The notes beneath the pieces are model-generated. The model was given only the letters and a program-made list of their open reading frames with translations. It did no database searches and had not been told where the DNA came from. A stretch of 38,230 nt of DNA from DATKIY01 sp035543875 (lineage in GTDB: Bacteria; Actinomycetota; Actinomycetes; JAHEKZ01). The translations under genes were made by a program, and so were the position numbers. The stretch lies in the NCBI GenBank assembly GCA_035543875.1, contig DATKIY010000033.1, forward strand, positions 1 to 38,230, read 5' to 3'. Positions 24,127-32,341 of the stretch are shown in pieces. Numbering within the stretch: position 1 is the stretch's first letter; every line of letters starts with the position of its first letter.

Positions 24127-25839
24127 ATGCCGGTTGGCAATGACGCGCGTCCTTCTGCTGGTCATGCGGCTGGTCTTTCTGATGGACCGTCCGCTGGACC
24201 TTCGGCCGGACCTTCGGCTGGACAACGAGACAGCATGGGTGCGCGACTGGGGGCGCTTGCGGATATCGCGCGGGCAGCGTGGGCTGGATCACGCGCGGAT
24301 CTGTTGCGGCAGGTCTCCGTGGCCGCCCATCAGGCCCTGCGTGTGTCGTCGCTGTCGATTTCCCAGTGGGAGCCGGAGCACGGTCGCATCCGCGTGCTGA
24401 TCAACCATGGCGACCTTGCTGCGAGCGAGAGCGCCGAGCCAGTCGATGAGCTCTACTCCGTCGAGACCTTTACCTACCTCCGGGACCTCGTCGACGAGCT
24501 CCAAGGATGGGTCATCAATTCTGAGACTGCCGATCCGGACGAACCCGACGTTCAGCTCTTGGCCGAGCTCGGCAAACACTGCAGCGTCGGAGTCCCGATT
24601 CCGCTAGAAGGTCGAGTCTGGGGCGAGCTCTATCTGACGCGCACCAGCGAGCAGCCGTGCTTTGACCAGTCCGACCTCGACCTTGCCCTCGTCGTCGCAG
24701 CACAGATCGGCGCCGCACTAGCAACGGCCGAGCACCTGGACCGCATCGATCAGCTGGCACACACCGACCCACTCACCGGTTTGGCCAACCGACGAGCCGT
24801 TGACGAAGTCCTCGACAGCGCGTTCGCCCGTCACCTTGCGGAAGGCATCCCGGTCAGCCTGATCGTCTGCGACCTCAACGGGCTCAAGCGGATCAATGAC
24901 GATCAAGGGCACGAAGCAGGAGACCGTGCGCTGGTCCGGTTTGCCGCAATGTTGAGCTCGGTCGCGGGACGACTGCCGGGCTCGATCGCCTCGCGGCTGG
25001 GCGGTGACGAGTTCTGCATCGTTGTGCCGGAAGCAAAAGCCGATGATGTAGTGGCCGCCGCCGATGAGCTGTGTCGATTGGTCCTTCGATCGCCGCTCGA
25101 AGGAGTCTCATGCGGAGTTGCATCAACGGCCGACGACGTTGGGGACGTTGACACCGCTGGCAGGTTGTTCCGCCTTGCCGATGCCGCGCAGTACCGAGCC
25201 AAACGAAGTCATGCTGCGGTCCCCGTCGTTGCTGGGCGAAGCCTGCCAGAAGGTGTCGCAGAGAAGCTTTCGCAGTACGGCCCGATAACGACCGGCGACC
25301 GCAGGTTGTTTCGTGGCCGAGAGCTGTCCGACAGCGCGCGGCTGGTTCGATCTGGGATCGAACTCCTGGACGAGACTCGAGGTGAAGCCACTCAGGCCAG
25401 GCTGGCCAGCGTGGCGGACCTTCTCGCGCAGCGAAGTGACGCGCTCGGCTGGTGGTTGTCGATCGTTCGCCCGGGCTCGGACTCGGTGGTGACCAGACAG
25501 TTCGCGCTCTACCGTCAGCGCCCAGAAGAGCCGCTGTCTCCCCACGCTCCCGTTCTCGGCACGGAGTACCTGCTGGAGGACTACCCCGCTACCGGAGCGT
25601 TGCTCAATGGTGGAGTGCTTGTCGTCAACGGTGGCGACTCAGACGCTGACCCGGCCGAGGTTGCGATTTTGGACGGGATGGGTGCGGTGTCTGTGGCCAT
25701 GGGCGGGTGCAGGGACACGCGGGGGGCTGCCTGGCTGATCGAAATCTACGGCGACGCTCTCAGCCAGTCCATGGGTGAGATCTCACTGCCGATGCGCACC
25801 TTGATGGCGATCGCAGTACACGAAGCTGGGCTGGTCTAG
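24127..25839 (+). CDS. GAF-GGDEF diguanylate cyclase with conserved C-terminal 'GWW' domain, paralogue C
   Basis: A 570-residue paralogue of A and B. It begins with a low-complexity tail in which GPSA is repeated three times (residues 20-31), encoded by three near-identical 12-base units at 24184-24219. The GAF-like domain (about 50-205) precedes DPLTGLANRR (214-223), CDLNGLKRINDDQGHEAGD (248-266), GGDEF (292-296) and GRLFRLADAAQYRAKR. No RxxD inhibitory site is present (RLPGSIASRL before GGDEF). The C-terminal domain is more diverged but keeps DALGWWLS, FALYR and AWLIEIYGDALS. The ATG has an AGGAGG Shine-Dalgarno sequence that lies inside a small hairpin. It is last of the tandem triplet, 57 bases before the second carboxyltransferase gene. 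Confidence 0.9.
   Translation: MPVGNDARPSAGHAAGLSDGPSAGPSAGPSAGQRDSMGARLGALADIARAAWAGSRADLLRQVSVAAHQALRVSSLSISQWEPEHGRIRVLINHGDLAASESAEPVDELYSVETFTYLRDLVDELQGWVINSETADPDEPDVQLLAELGKHCSVGVPIPLEGRVWGELYLTRTSEQPCFDQSDLDLALVVAAQIGAALATAEHLDRIDQLAHTDPLTGLANRRAVDEVLDSAFARHLAEGIPVSLIVCDLNGLKRINDDQGHEAGDRALVRFAAMLSSVAGRLPGSIASRLGGDEFCIVVPEAKADDVVAAADELCRLVLRSPLEGVSCGVASTADDVGDVDTAGRLFRLADAAQYRAKRSHAAVPVVAGRSLPEGVAEKLSQYGPITTGDRRLFRGRELSDSARLVRSGIELLDETRGEATQARLASVADLLAQRSDALGWWLSIVRPGSDSVVTRQFALYRQRPEEPLSPHAPVLGTEYLLEDYPATGALLNGGVLVVNGGDSDADPAEVAILDGMGAVSVAMGGCRDTRGAAWLIEIYGDALSQSMGEISLPMRTLMAIAVHEAGLV
24184..24219 (+). repeat. Three tandem 12-base units coding for (Gly-Pro-Ser-Ala)3
   Basis: Units GGACCGTCCGCT, GGACCTTCGGCC and GGACCTTCGGCT follow one another in frame. 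The last two differ by one base. The unit length keeps the frame, so copy number could vary between strains and change the length of the flexible N-terminal tail of paralogue C. Confidence 0.7.
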
Positions 25840-25884
25840 TCACTTTCTCGTCGCCAGCAGCCAGGTAGCGTCTCGTGGACAGAC

Positions 25885-25890
25885 TACGGT
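25885..25890 (+). promoter_or_regulatory. -10 box TACGGT for the second carboxyltransferase gene
   Basis: TACGGT ends exactly six bases before the ATG at 25897, as in a leaderless transcript. It suggests that the carboxyltransferase-birA part of the array has its own promoter, separate from the GGDEF triplet, and supports ATG 25897 over the in-frame TTG two codons upstream. Confidence 0.5.
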
Positions 25891-25896
25891 TTGAAC

Positions 25897-27414
25897 ATGG
25901 ATGGCCGACTCGGTGAAGCGACGCATGCAGCCAAGCAACCCAGTGACAAGAGCGTCCAAAAGATGCGAGAGCAAGGCAAGTTACTGGTGCGCGAACGAGT
26001 TGCGTTGCTCGTTGACGAGGGCACGTGGGTCGAGGACGGACTGCTCGCCAACGCGCTTGCTGAAGCACTACCTGCCGACGGGGTTGTCACCGGTCGTGGC
26101 CTAGTCGAAGGTCGGCCCGTTGTTGTCGTCGCGAACGACCCGGCGGTAAAGGCCGGCTCGTGGGGCGCACGGACCGTCGAAAAGATGGTTCGCGCCACAG
26201 AGGGGGCACTGCGTGATGAACTGCCCGTGTTTTGGCTGATCGACTCAGCCGGGGCTCGGATCACCGACCAGGTTGCCATGTTCCCAGGTCGACGCGGCGC
26301 CGGTCGAATCTTCTTCAACCAGGTTGCGTTGTCGGGCAAGGTGCCACAAATCTGCTGCCTGTTCGGCCCGAGTGCGGCAGGCGGCGCCTACATCCCTTCG
26401 TTCTGCGACGTTGTGTTCATGGTCGAGGAGAACGCTTCCATGTACCTCGGTTCCCCCCGGATGGCGGAGGTGGTGATCGGGGAGCATGTTTCGCTTTCCG
26501 AGATGGGAGGTGCGCGGATGCACTGCACTGTCTCGGGTTGTGGCGACAACCTTGCAACCGATGATGCCGACGCCATCGAACAAGCTAAACAGTTCTTCTC
26601 CTACCTCCCGACCTGTTGGCGTGAGTCTCCGCCAGAGGTACTCGCCGTTCCGCCGGAAGGCAGCTGGTCGAGCGAGCTCGTCCCGGCACGCGAGTCGGAG
26701 CCGTTTGACTCCCACAATCTGATCGACGCTTTAGTTGATGCGGATTCGTTCTTTGAAATCAAGCCGCTGTTTGCCGCTGAGGTGATCGTGGGTTTTGGTC
26801 GGCTGGCGGGCCGCCCCGTTGGCGTAGTCGCAAACAACAGCGCGTATAACGGCGGCGTTCTCATGGTCGACAGCGCCGACAAGATGACCCGGTTCATCTC
26901 TATGTGTGACGCGTTCAGCGTGCCGCTCGTATTCCTCGCGGACGTCCCGGGCTTCATGATCGGTTCGGCCGTCGAGCGCCAAGGGATCATCCGGCACGGC
27001 GCCAAACTCATCAGCGCTGTTGCCGAGGCCACAGTTGCCAAAGTGTGCGTGGTGGTCCGAAAGGCATACGGGGCGGGGCTCTACGCAATGGCAGGTCCGG
27101 GCTTTGGGCCGGATGCGACGCTTGCCCTCCCGACGGCGGCAATTGCCGTCATGGGTCCCGACGCCGCGGTTAACGCAGTCTTCGCTAACGCAATAGCAGC
27201 CATCGACAACCAGGCCGACCGCGACAACTTCATTGCTACCAAGCGCGCCGAGTATGAAGCAGACGTGGACCTGTTGCGGCTCGCTGCTGACCTCGTGGTG
27301 GACGCCATTGTCGAGCCTTCTCAGGTAAGAGCTGAAGTGATCCTGCGTTTGGCCTTTGCGGAGGGCAAGGATCGAACGACCCCTTCCAAACGACATGGAG
27401 TTCATCCGGTATGA
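25897..27414 (+). CDS. Second acyl-CoA carboxylase carboxyltransferase (beta) subunit
   Basis: A 505-residue carboxyltransferase of the AccD/PccB/MccB family, about 37 residues shorter than AccD5 and clearly different from it. It has DSAGARITDQVAMFPGRRGAG in the first domain and a second domain with DVPGFMIGSAVERQGIIRHGAK and RKAYGAGLYAMAGPGF. Where AccD5 has Asp in AYDVMGS, this protein has Tyr (GLYAMAG), so its acyl-CoA substrate is probably not propionyl-CoA. It could be another short, branched or unsaturated acyl-CoA. It lies between the GGDEF triplet and birA, and its stop overlaps the start of a small epsilon-like gene. The biotinylated partner could be AccA3 or a subunit elsewhere. Confidence 0.9.
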   Translation: MDGRLGEATHAAKQPSDKSVQKMREQGKLLVRERVALLVDEGTWVEDGLLANALAEALPADGVVTGRGLVEGRPVVVVANDPAVKAGSWGARTVEKMVRATEGALRDELPVFWLIDSAGARITDQVAMFPGRRGAGRIFFNQVALSGKVPQICCLFGPSAAGGAYIPSFCDVVFMVEENASMYLGSPRMAEVVIGEHVSLSEMGGARMHCTVSGCGDNLATDDADAIEQAKQFFSYLPTCWRESPPEVLAVPPEGSWSSELVPARESEPFDSHNLIDALVDADSFFEIKPLFAAEVIVGFGRLAGRPVGVVANNSAYNGGVLMVDSADKMTRFISMCDAFSVPLVFLADVPGFMIGSAVERQGIIRHGAKLISAVAEATVAKVCVVVRKAYGAGLYAMAGPGFGPDATLALPTAAIAVMGPDAAVNAVFANAIAAIDNQADRDNFIATKRAEYEADVDLLRLAADLVVDAIVEPSQVRAEVILRLAFAEGKDRTTPSKRHGVHPV

Positions 27415-27596
27415 CGCCAGATGAACCATCTGACGCGCAGCCGTCCCCACCGGAGATCCATGGGAACGCAAGTCAAGACGAGGCGGCCGCGATTGCTGCG
27501 ACCCTGGACGGCGCTGCCTCCGTGCAGAGCGTGACCGAGCTGAACGAGTGGCGGCAGGCAAGACGTCGAGCACTGGCAGCTTCGCAGGAGCGTTGA
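27411..27596 (+). CDS. Small acidic protein, probable acyl-CoA carboxylase epsilon-like subunit
   Basis: A 61-residue protein that starts in an ATGA overlap with the carboxyltransferase stop. An acidic, Pro-rich N-terminus (PDEPSDAQPSPPE) is followed by HGNASQDEAAAIAATLD and a basic C-terminus NEWRQARRRALAASQ. This follows the outline of ACC-epsilon proteins (GxPxxEExAAxxAxL, then a Trp within a basic tail), although the similarity is weak. Its coupling to a carboxyltransferase gene is the same as that of accE5 to accD5, which supports an epsilon role. It lies seven bases before birA. Confidence 0.65.
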   Translation: MTPDEPSDAQPSPPEIHGNASQDEAAAIAATLDGAASVQSVTELNEWRQARRRALAASQER

Positions 27597-27603
27597 ACGA
27601 CCT

Positions 27604-28422
27604 GTGAGCTCGCGCTATGACGATCTCGATCGGCCGCCTTTGAACGCGGCGGCCGTGCGACGTGTCCTTGTGACGCCGGGCTCACTTTGGACCCAGCTTG
27701 AGGTGGTGCAGCAGACGAAGTCCACCAATGAGGACATGCGTCGATTGGCCAAGGTGAACGCACCGAGTGGAAGCGTGCTCATCGCGGAGGAGCAGACCGC
27801 AGGACGTGGGCGGTTAGGCCGCACCTGGACCGCACCCGCGCGGTCGTCCTTGACCATGTCTGTTCTCTTGCGACCTCAGGCGCCACTTGCGACTCCGTTG
27901 GGCTGGATCCCACTCCTTGCCGCTCTAGCCGTTGATGATGCACTGCGTCGCGCTGAGCTCGGTGGCACCGGCGTGAAGTGGCCCAACGACGTCATGGTTA
28001 ACGAACGAAAGATTGCTGGCATCTTGAGCGAGCGGGTCGACCATGACGGGTCACTGGCCGTGGTTGTCGGGATGGGGATCAACGTCGGCATGAGGGCATC
28101 GGAGCTGCCAACACCTGAAGCCACGTCGTTGGACGTCCTGGGGCAGCCGCTGGACCGGGAGGTTCTACTCAAGTCAGTCCTTCGCTGCTTGGCGACCAGG
28201 TATGAACAGTTTGGAAATGGCGAGGGTGACGCGTTGCGCCACACATACCTGGAACGCAGCACCACCGTCGGCCAGCAGGTTCGCGTCGAGCTACCCGATG
28301 GAGAGGCGATTCGCGGGGTGGCTGTAGACGTCGATGAATCGGGGGCGTTGCTCGTCGACGAAGGGTCTGGAGTCAGAGTGGTTGCCGCCGCTGATGTGTC
28401 GCACGTCCGGGCGAATCTCTGA
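27604..28422 (+). CDS. birA: Biotin-[acetyl-CoA carboxylase] ligase, monofunctional
   Basis: A 272-residue biotin protein ligase. The biotin/ATP site is visible as GRGRLGRTW (67-75) and KWPNDVMVNERKIAGIL (125-141), followed by VVVGMGINVG and a C-terminal SH3-like domain (about 225-272) ending RVVAAADVSHVRANL. There is no N-terminal helix-turn-helix, so it is the group I type that does not repress biotin genes. It activates biotin and attaches it to the AMKM lysine of subunits such as AccA3 at 14660. GTG start. In mycobacteria birA is the direct divergent neighbour of accD5; here more than 7 kb separates them. Confidence 0.93.
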   Translation: MSSRYDDLDRPPLNAAAVRRVLVTPGSLWTQLEVVQQTKSTNEDMRRLAKVNAPSGSVLIAEEQTAGRGRLGRTWTAPARSSLTMSVLLRPQAPLATPLGWIPLLAALAVDDALRRAELGGTGVKWPNDVMVNERKIAGILSERVDHDGSLAVVVGMGINVGMRASELPTPEATSLDVLGQPLDREVLLKSVLRCLATRYEQFGNGEGDALRHTYLERSTTVGQQVRVELPDGEAIRGVAVDVDESGALLVDEGSGVRVVAAADVSHVRANL

Positions 28423-28465
28423 TCCGGGGCTGCAAGGGTTTCGGCCGCCGTGTCACTATTCGCGC

Positions 28466-28972
28466 ATGGGATATCCGGCGAAGTTGCTGACCAGCGGCGA
28501 GACGATCGTCTACGACCTGCGCCCGCACTGGCGGGTGCTGTTCTACCCAGCGGTTGCACTCATCGCGATCGTATTCGTCGTGGTCCTGGTCATCTCCAAC
28601 ATTCCCTCGGGTTGGACGTGGGCGCTTTGGGCCGTTGCCGCGATCGCGGCATTCCTCTTCGTCCTCTGGGTCGTGGCGCCGGTCATCCGTTGGGCCACGT
28701 CGCAGTACGTCTTCACCAACAAACGTGTGATCGTGCGGACCGGAATTGTTGCGCGACAGGGCCGAGACATGCCGTTGCAGCGAATCAATGATGTCCACTT
28801 TCACTACGGCGTGATCGACCGAATGCTCGGTTGTGGTGACCTCATCGTTGAGTCTGCTGGCGAGACCGGACAGATGCACATCAGAGCCGTACCTGACGTG
28901 GAGCTCATCCAGCGGGAGGTATTCCGCTTGCACGAGGAGGACGACACGCTTCGTCGTCACCAAGGCGACTGA
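28466..28972 (+). CDS. PH-domain (bPH2/YdbS-like) membrane protein
   Basis: A 168-residue protein starting MGYPAKLLTSGETIVYDLRPHWRVL. Two membrane segments (about 24-46 and 52-74) are followed by a bacterial PH-like domain beginning SQYVFTNKRVIVRTGIVARQGRDMPLQRINDVHF, the hallmark of the bPH2/YdbS type. The domain lies on the cytoplasmic side; family function is poorly known. The ATG at 28466 fits the domain start. It is the counterpart of the mycobacterial Rv3278c, which also adjoins birA. Only one base separates its stop from the fourth GGDEF gene, so the two must be co-translated, an unusual pairing worth noting. Confidence 0.87.
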   Translation: MGYPAKLLTSGETIVYDLRPHWRVLFYPAVALIAIVFVVVLVISNIPSGWTWALWAVAAIAAFLFVLWVVAPVIRWATSQYVFTNKRVIVRTGIVARQGRDMPLQRINDVHFHYGVIDRMLGCGDLIVESAGETGQMHIRAVPDVELIQREVFRLHEEDDTLRRHQGD

Positions 28973-28973
28973 C

Positions 28974-30644
28974 ATGGTGCGCCGCCGCCTCCTTCAGAAC
29001 CGAGAGCCTGGAGCTCTCGGTTCCGATGCTGAGGCGAAGTTGGCGGCCCTCACCGAAATCATCCGGGTAGTTGGCAGCGCCAAGGACTACGACAGCTTGC
29101 TGCTCGACGCAGCGCGCGCAGCGCGCATCGCAATGGGTGGTGCGTCCGTGTCCATCTCGCGATGGGAACGTGGGCAGGGTCAAGTCCGCGTACTCGTCAA
29201 CGAAGGCGCCCTTGCCGAGTGGGAAGTAGAACGACCGCAAGACGAGGTGTACTCGGTTCGTCGCGACCAGACGCTGACGGACCTGGTGGTCCAGGGTCAG
29301 GGGTTTGTGGTCGATGTCGGTCGTCCGACTCATGCGCACTGGGAGGCACTGCTCCTCGAAAGCGGCAAGGTGAGTGCAGTTGATGTCCCGATCGTGGTTG
29401 AGGGTCAGGTGTGGGGCGACCTGTGGGTCGCGCGCGCGACAGGAGAAGCGCCGTTCACCGACGATGACTTGGAGTACGCGACGGTCGTAGCTGCGCAGGT
29501 AGCCACCGCGATTGCAGCTGGCGAACGGCTTGCCCGGGTGTCACGGCTCGCTTACACCGATCCCTTGACCGGACTTGCCAATCGCCGAGCAGTCGACGAC
29601 CGGCTGGACGCGGCGCTCGAACAACATGAGCTGTTGGGTCATCCGGCGAGCCTGTTGGTGTGTGACGTGAACGGGCTAAAACTCATCAACGACGAACGTG
29701 GCCACGAGGCAGGGGATCGGGCGCTGATCCAGTTCGCTGGCGTACTGAGCGCATCATCCGCCTTGGCCCCTGGAAGCTTGGCTGCACGCCTTGGCGGTGA
29801 TGAATTCTGCATTGTCATGGACGGTCACAGCGGCGACCGGGCGGTTGAGGTTGCCGATGACTTGTCGCGTCGCGCGGCACAGATCCTGCCCCATGGGGTT
29901 TCGTGTGGGGTGGCGAGCACCGACGACGATGTAGGCCAGGTGCGCTCGCCCGGGCGGTTGTTCCGGCTTGCAGATGCTGCGCAGTACCGCGCCAAGCGCA
30001 GTCGATCGCGCCGGCCGGTCGTCGCTGGCAGGAGTTTGCCGGTCCAGGCGGCATCGCTGCCGAGTGACGGAGCCGAACGCACTGATGACCGGCGCCAGTT
30101 ACGAGGCCGTGGACGCAGCGAGCAGGGACGAGTCTTGGAGACTGGCATCGCGTCCCTGGACGACATTTCGACGGCACTGCCAGGCGCCCGAATCGAGTGC
30201 GTTGCCGACACCTTGGGGCGCCATGTCGATGCCGCTGGCTGGTGGGTTTCGTCGCACCCTCGTGGCAGTGACATCGTGCGAACCGTCAGCTATGCGGTCT
30301 ACCGCACTGCCACAACGACGCCCGGTGTCGGGACCATGTCATCCGACGAAATTGGTGCTGAGTTTCCGCTCGCACAGTTTCCGCTGACCCAAGCGGCCCT
30401 CGCCGGTGCAGCTCATCTGGTTACTGTCGACGACCCGTATGCCGATGCGGCAGAGGCCGCAATCGTCCAAGGAATGGGCTGCATCAGTCTGCTCGTGGCA
30501 GGTGGCACCGATAGTGAGGGCGACGGTTGGCTGATCGAGGTATTTGGCGACGAGATCAGCGTTCCCATGAACGAGATAGTTCCGGTGGCTCGAGCCTTGG
30601 TGGCGATGGCGTTAACCGCGCCGTTCGACCACGTACCCAGCTAG
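28974..30644 (+). CDS. GAF-GGDEF diguanylate cyclase with conserved C-terminal 'GWW' domain, paralogue D
   Basis: A 556-residue paralogue of A-C, separated from them by four other genes. The ATG at 28974 lies one base after the PH-domain gene's stop. A basic N-terminus (MVRRRLLQNR) precedes the GAF-like domain (about 20-185), then DPLTGLANRR (196-205), CDVNGLKLINDERGHEAGD (230-248), GGDEF (274-278) and GRLFRLADAAQYRAKR. The inhibitory RxxD is absent (ALAPGSLAARL before GGDEF). The C-terminal domain has DAAGWWVS, YAVYR and GWLIEVFGDEIS. The same conserved linker (DDRRQLRGRG) is present. Its stop shares the tetranucleotide CTAG with the stop of convergent gtrA. It may act near the membrane through its PH-domain neighbour, but this is inference from gene order only. 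Confidence 0.9.
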   Translation: MVRRRLLQNREPGALGSDAEAKLAALTEIIRVVGSAKDYDSLLLDAARAARIAMGGASVSISRWERGQGQVRVLVNEGALAEWEVERPQDEVYSVRRDQTLTDLVVQGQGFVVDVGRPTHAHWEALLLESGKVSAVDVPIVVEGQVWGDLWVARATGEAPFTDDDLEYATVVAAQVATAIAAGERLARVSRLAYTDPLTGLANRRAVDDRLDAALEQHELLGHPASLLVCDVNGLKLINDERGHEAGDRALIQFAGVLSASSALAPGSLAARLGGDEFCIVMDGHSGDRAVEVADDLSRRAAQILPHGVSCGVASTDDDVGQVRSPGRLFRLADAAQYRAKRSRSRRPVVAGRSLPVQAASLPSDGAERTDDRRQLRGRGRSEQGRVLETGIASLDDISTALPGARIECVADTLGRHVDAAGWWVSSHPRGSDIVRTVSYAVYRTATTTPGVGTMSSDEIGAEFPLAQFPLTQAALAGAAHLVTVDDPYADAAEAAIVQGMGCISLLVAGGTDSEGDGWLIEVFGDEISVPMNEIVPVARALVAMALTAPFDHVPS

Positions 30645-31114
30645 TCCTTTGAAGTGGTGAACACCCAGCGTCGATAGGCCCAGAACCGGAACGCAGTGCC
30701 GAACGCAACTCCAATGATGTTCGCCGAGATGTTGTCGGCGAGGGCTGAGGAAAGATCCAGGACATAGCGAGAGATCGCGAGTGGAACCAAAGTGATGGCC
30801 AGTCCCACCAGGTTCAGACCAAAGAACAAGCCGTACTCGCGAACGAAACCACGGCGCTCTCGATCCCGCCACGTCCACTGTCGGTTTGCGAAGTAGGCAA
30901 ACAAGGTGGCGCAGATCGTCGCAATGACTTTGGCTCGCAGCGGCTGGTTATAGAGCAGGCCGGGATCTCCTGCATGGACCAGCAGATTGAATAGGCCAAC
31001 ATCCAGTACATACGCGAACGCGCCGACCGTTCCGAAGCGGGCTAACTCGCCGGTGCCACGTCGAAGCCGTGCTCGCAATCCAGAGTCAGGACTCGACGTG
31101 GTCGACTCAGCCAC
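30641..31114 (-). CDS. GtrA-family membrane protein
   Basis: A 157-residue protein with four predicted membrane segments. The GtrA pattern is visible: ELARFGTVGAFAYVLDVGLFNLLVH, then KVIATICATLFAYFANRQWTWRDRERR, and an end with FGTAFRFWAYRRWVFTTSKD. GtrA proteins help move or use polyprenyl-linked sugars in cell-envelope glycan synthesis. The GTG at 31114 is chosen because upstream sequence shows no homology; the Shine-Dalgarno sequence is weak. Mycobacteria carry a similar gene (Rv3277) between the PH-domain gene and purK. It converges with paralogue D and diverges from the acyl-CoA dehydrogenase. Confidence 0.85.
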   Translation of the reverse strand: MAESTTSSPDSGLRARLRRGTGELARFGTVGAFAYVLDVGLFNLLVHAGDPGLLYNQPLRAKVIATICATLFAYFANRQWTWRDRERRGFVREYGLFFGLNLVGLAITLVPLAISRYVLDLSSALADNISANIIGVAFGTAFRFWAYRRWVFTTSKD

Positions 31115-31169
31115 CCGATTCCGGTTCGCTTCGCATGCTCCCCAGGTTAAGCCGTGCGACGATGTTCGG

Positions 31170-32327
31170 ATGTCAGGGCACACGGCAAGTGATGACCGCG
31201 AAACATTTCGCGGCGTCGTCGCTGACTTCGCACGGTCAGTAGTTGCGCCGGTTATTGGGGAAAAGTACGAGAAGGGCGAGTTTCCGGTTGACCTGGTTGA
31301 ACAGATGGCCCACCTGGGCCTGTTCGGACTGCCTTTCCCCGAGAGTATTGGTGGGGGAGGTGGGGACCTGCTCGATTTCGGCATTGCGCTTGAGGAAATT
31401 GGCCGCGTCGACTCGTCACTGGCAATCACGCTTGAGGCCGCCGTTTCGCTAGGTGCGACGCCCATTCATCGGTTCGGTTCGGCGAGCCAGCAAGATCGCT
31501 GGTTGCCCGACCTCATCAGTGGGCGCGCTCTTGGCGCTTTTGGCCTGACCGAACCCAGCGGGGGAAGTGACGCCGGCAATACCCAAACCACTGCTGCGGT
31601 GATTGGCGACTCATGGCAGCTCAATGGTGAAAAATGCTTCATCACCAACGCCGGAACGTCCCTGACTGTCTTTGTTACTGCGACAGCGGCCACCGGTGTG
31701 CGCGAAGACGGACGGCAGGAAATTTCAACAATTTTGGTACCGACAGGTACGGCGGGCCTCGACATTGGGCCTGCCTACTCGAAGGTTGGATGGCGATGTT
31801 CGGATACGCGTCCCGTGGCTTTCGTCGACTGTCAGGTGCCGCTAGACAATGTGGTGGGCGAACGCGGTCGCGGCTACGCGCAGTTCCTGTCGATTCTCGA
31901 CGAGGGCCGGATCGCCATCGCTGCACTGTCCACGGGACTGGCGCAGGGCTGTCTTGATGAGGCAGTTCGCTACTCAAAGCAGCGGGAAGCTTTCGGTCGG
32001 CCGATCGGTGCACACCAAGGACTAGCGTTCCAGATTGCTGACATGGCTGCCCGTGTTCACACGTCTCGGCTGGCTTGGGAGGACGCCGCGTGGCGGTGCG
32101 TCAACCGGCGACCGTTTAAGCAGCAGGCCGCGATAGCCAAGCTGGTCTCGTCAGAGGCGGCGATGGACAACGCCCGCACGGCGACCCAGGTATTTGGTGG
32201 CTCCGGGTTTATGAATGACGCGCCCGTTGGTCGGTTCTACCGAGACGCGAAGGTGCTGGAGATCGGCGAAGGGACGTCAGAGATCCAGCGACTGCTGATC
32301 GCTCGAGAACTCGGACTGCCCCTTTAG
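31170..32327 (+). CDS. Acyl-CoA dehydrogenase (FadE25-like)
   Basis: A 385-residue FAD enzyme of the short/medium-chain acyl-CoA dehydrogenase family. Signatures are GAFGLTEPSGGSDAGNTQTTA, the LNGEKCFITNAG loop, the QREAFGRPIGAHQGLAFQIADMA helix region and the C-terminal QVFGGSGFMNDAPVGRFYRDAK...IGEGTSEIQRLLIAREL, in which the Glu of EGTSEIQ is the catalytic base. It catalyses alpha-beta dehydrogenation of a saturated acyl-CoA and passes electrons to ETF. The ATG at 31170 gives a start just before the N-terminal helix. Location beside gtrA and near purK-purE matches fadE25 of Mycobacterium tuberculosis; exact chain-length specificity is unknown. Confidence 0.92.
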   Translation: MSGHTASDDRETFRGVVADFARSVVAPVIGEKYEKGEFPVDLVEQMAHLGLFGLPFPESIGGGGGDLLDFGIALEEIGRVDSSLAITLEAAVSLGATPIHRFGSASQQDRWLPDLISGRALGAFGLTEPSGGSDAGNTQTTAAVIGDSWQLNGEKCFITNAGTSLTVFVTATAATGVREDGRQEISTILVPTGTAGLDIGPAYSKVGWRCSDTRPVAFVDCQVPLDNVVGERGRGYAQFLSILDEGRIAIAALSTGLAQGCLDEAVRYSKQREAFGRPIGAHQGLAFQIADMAARVHTSRLAWEDAAWRCVNRRPFKQQAAIAKLVSSEAAMDNARTATQVFGGSGFMNDAPVGRFYRDAKVLEIGEGTSEIQRLLIARELGLPL

Positions 32328-32341
32328 CCGAGCGGCCGCGG

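Noticed and set aside
26731..27573. 280-codon minus-strand frame opposite the second carboxyltransferase
   Set aside because: Shadow of a gene with clear carboxyltransferase motifs.
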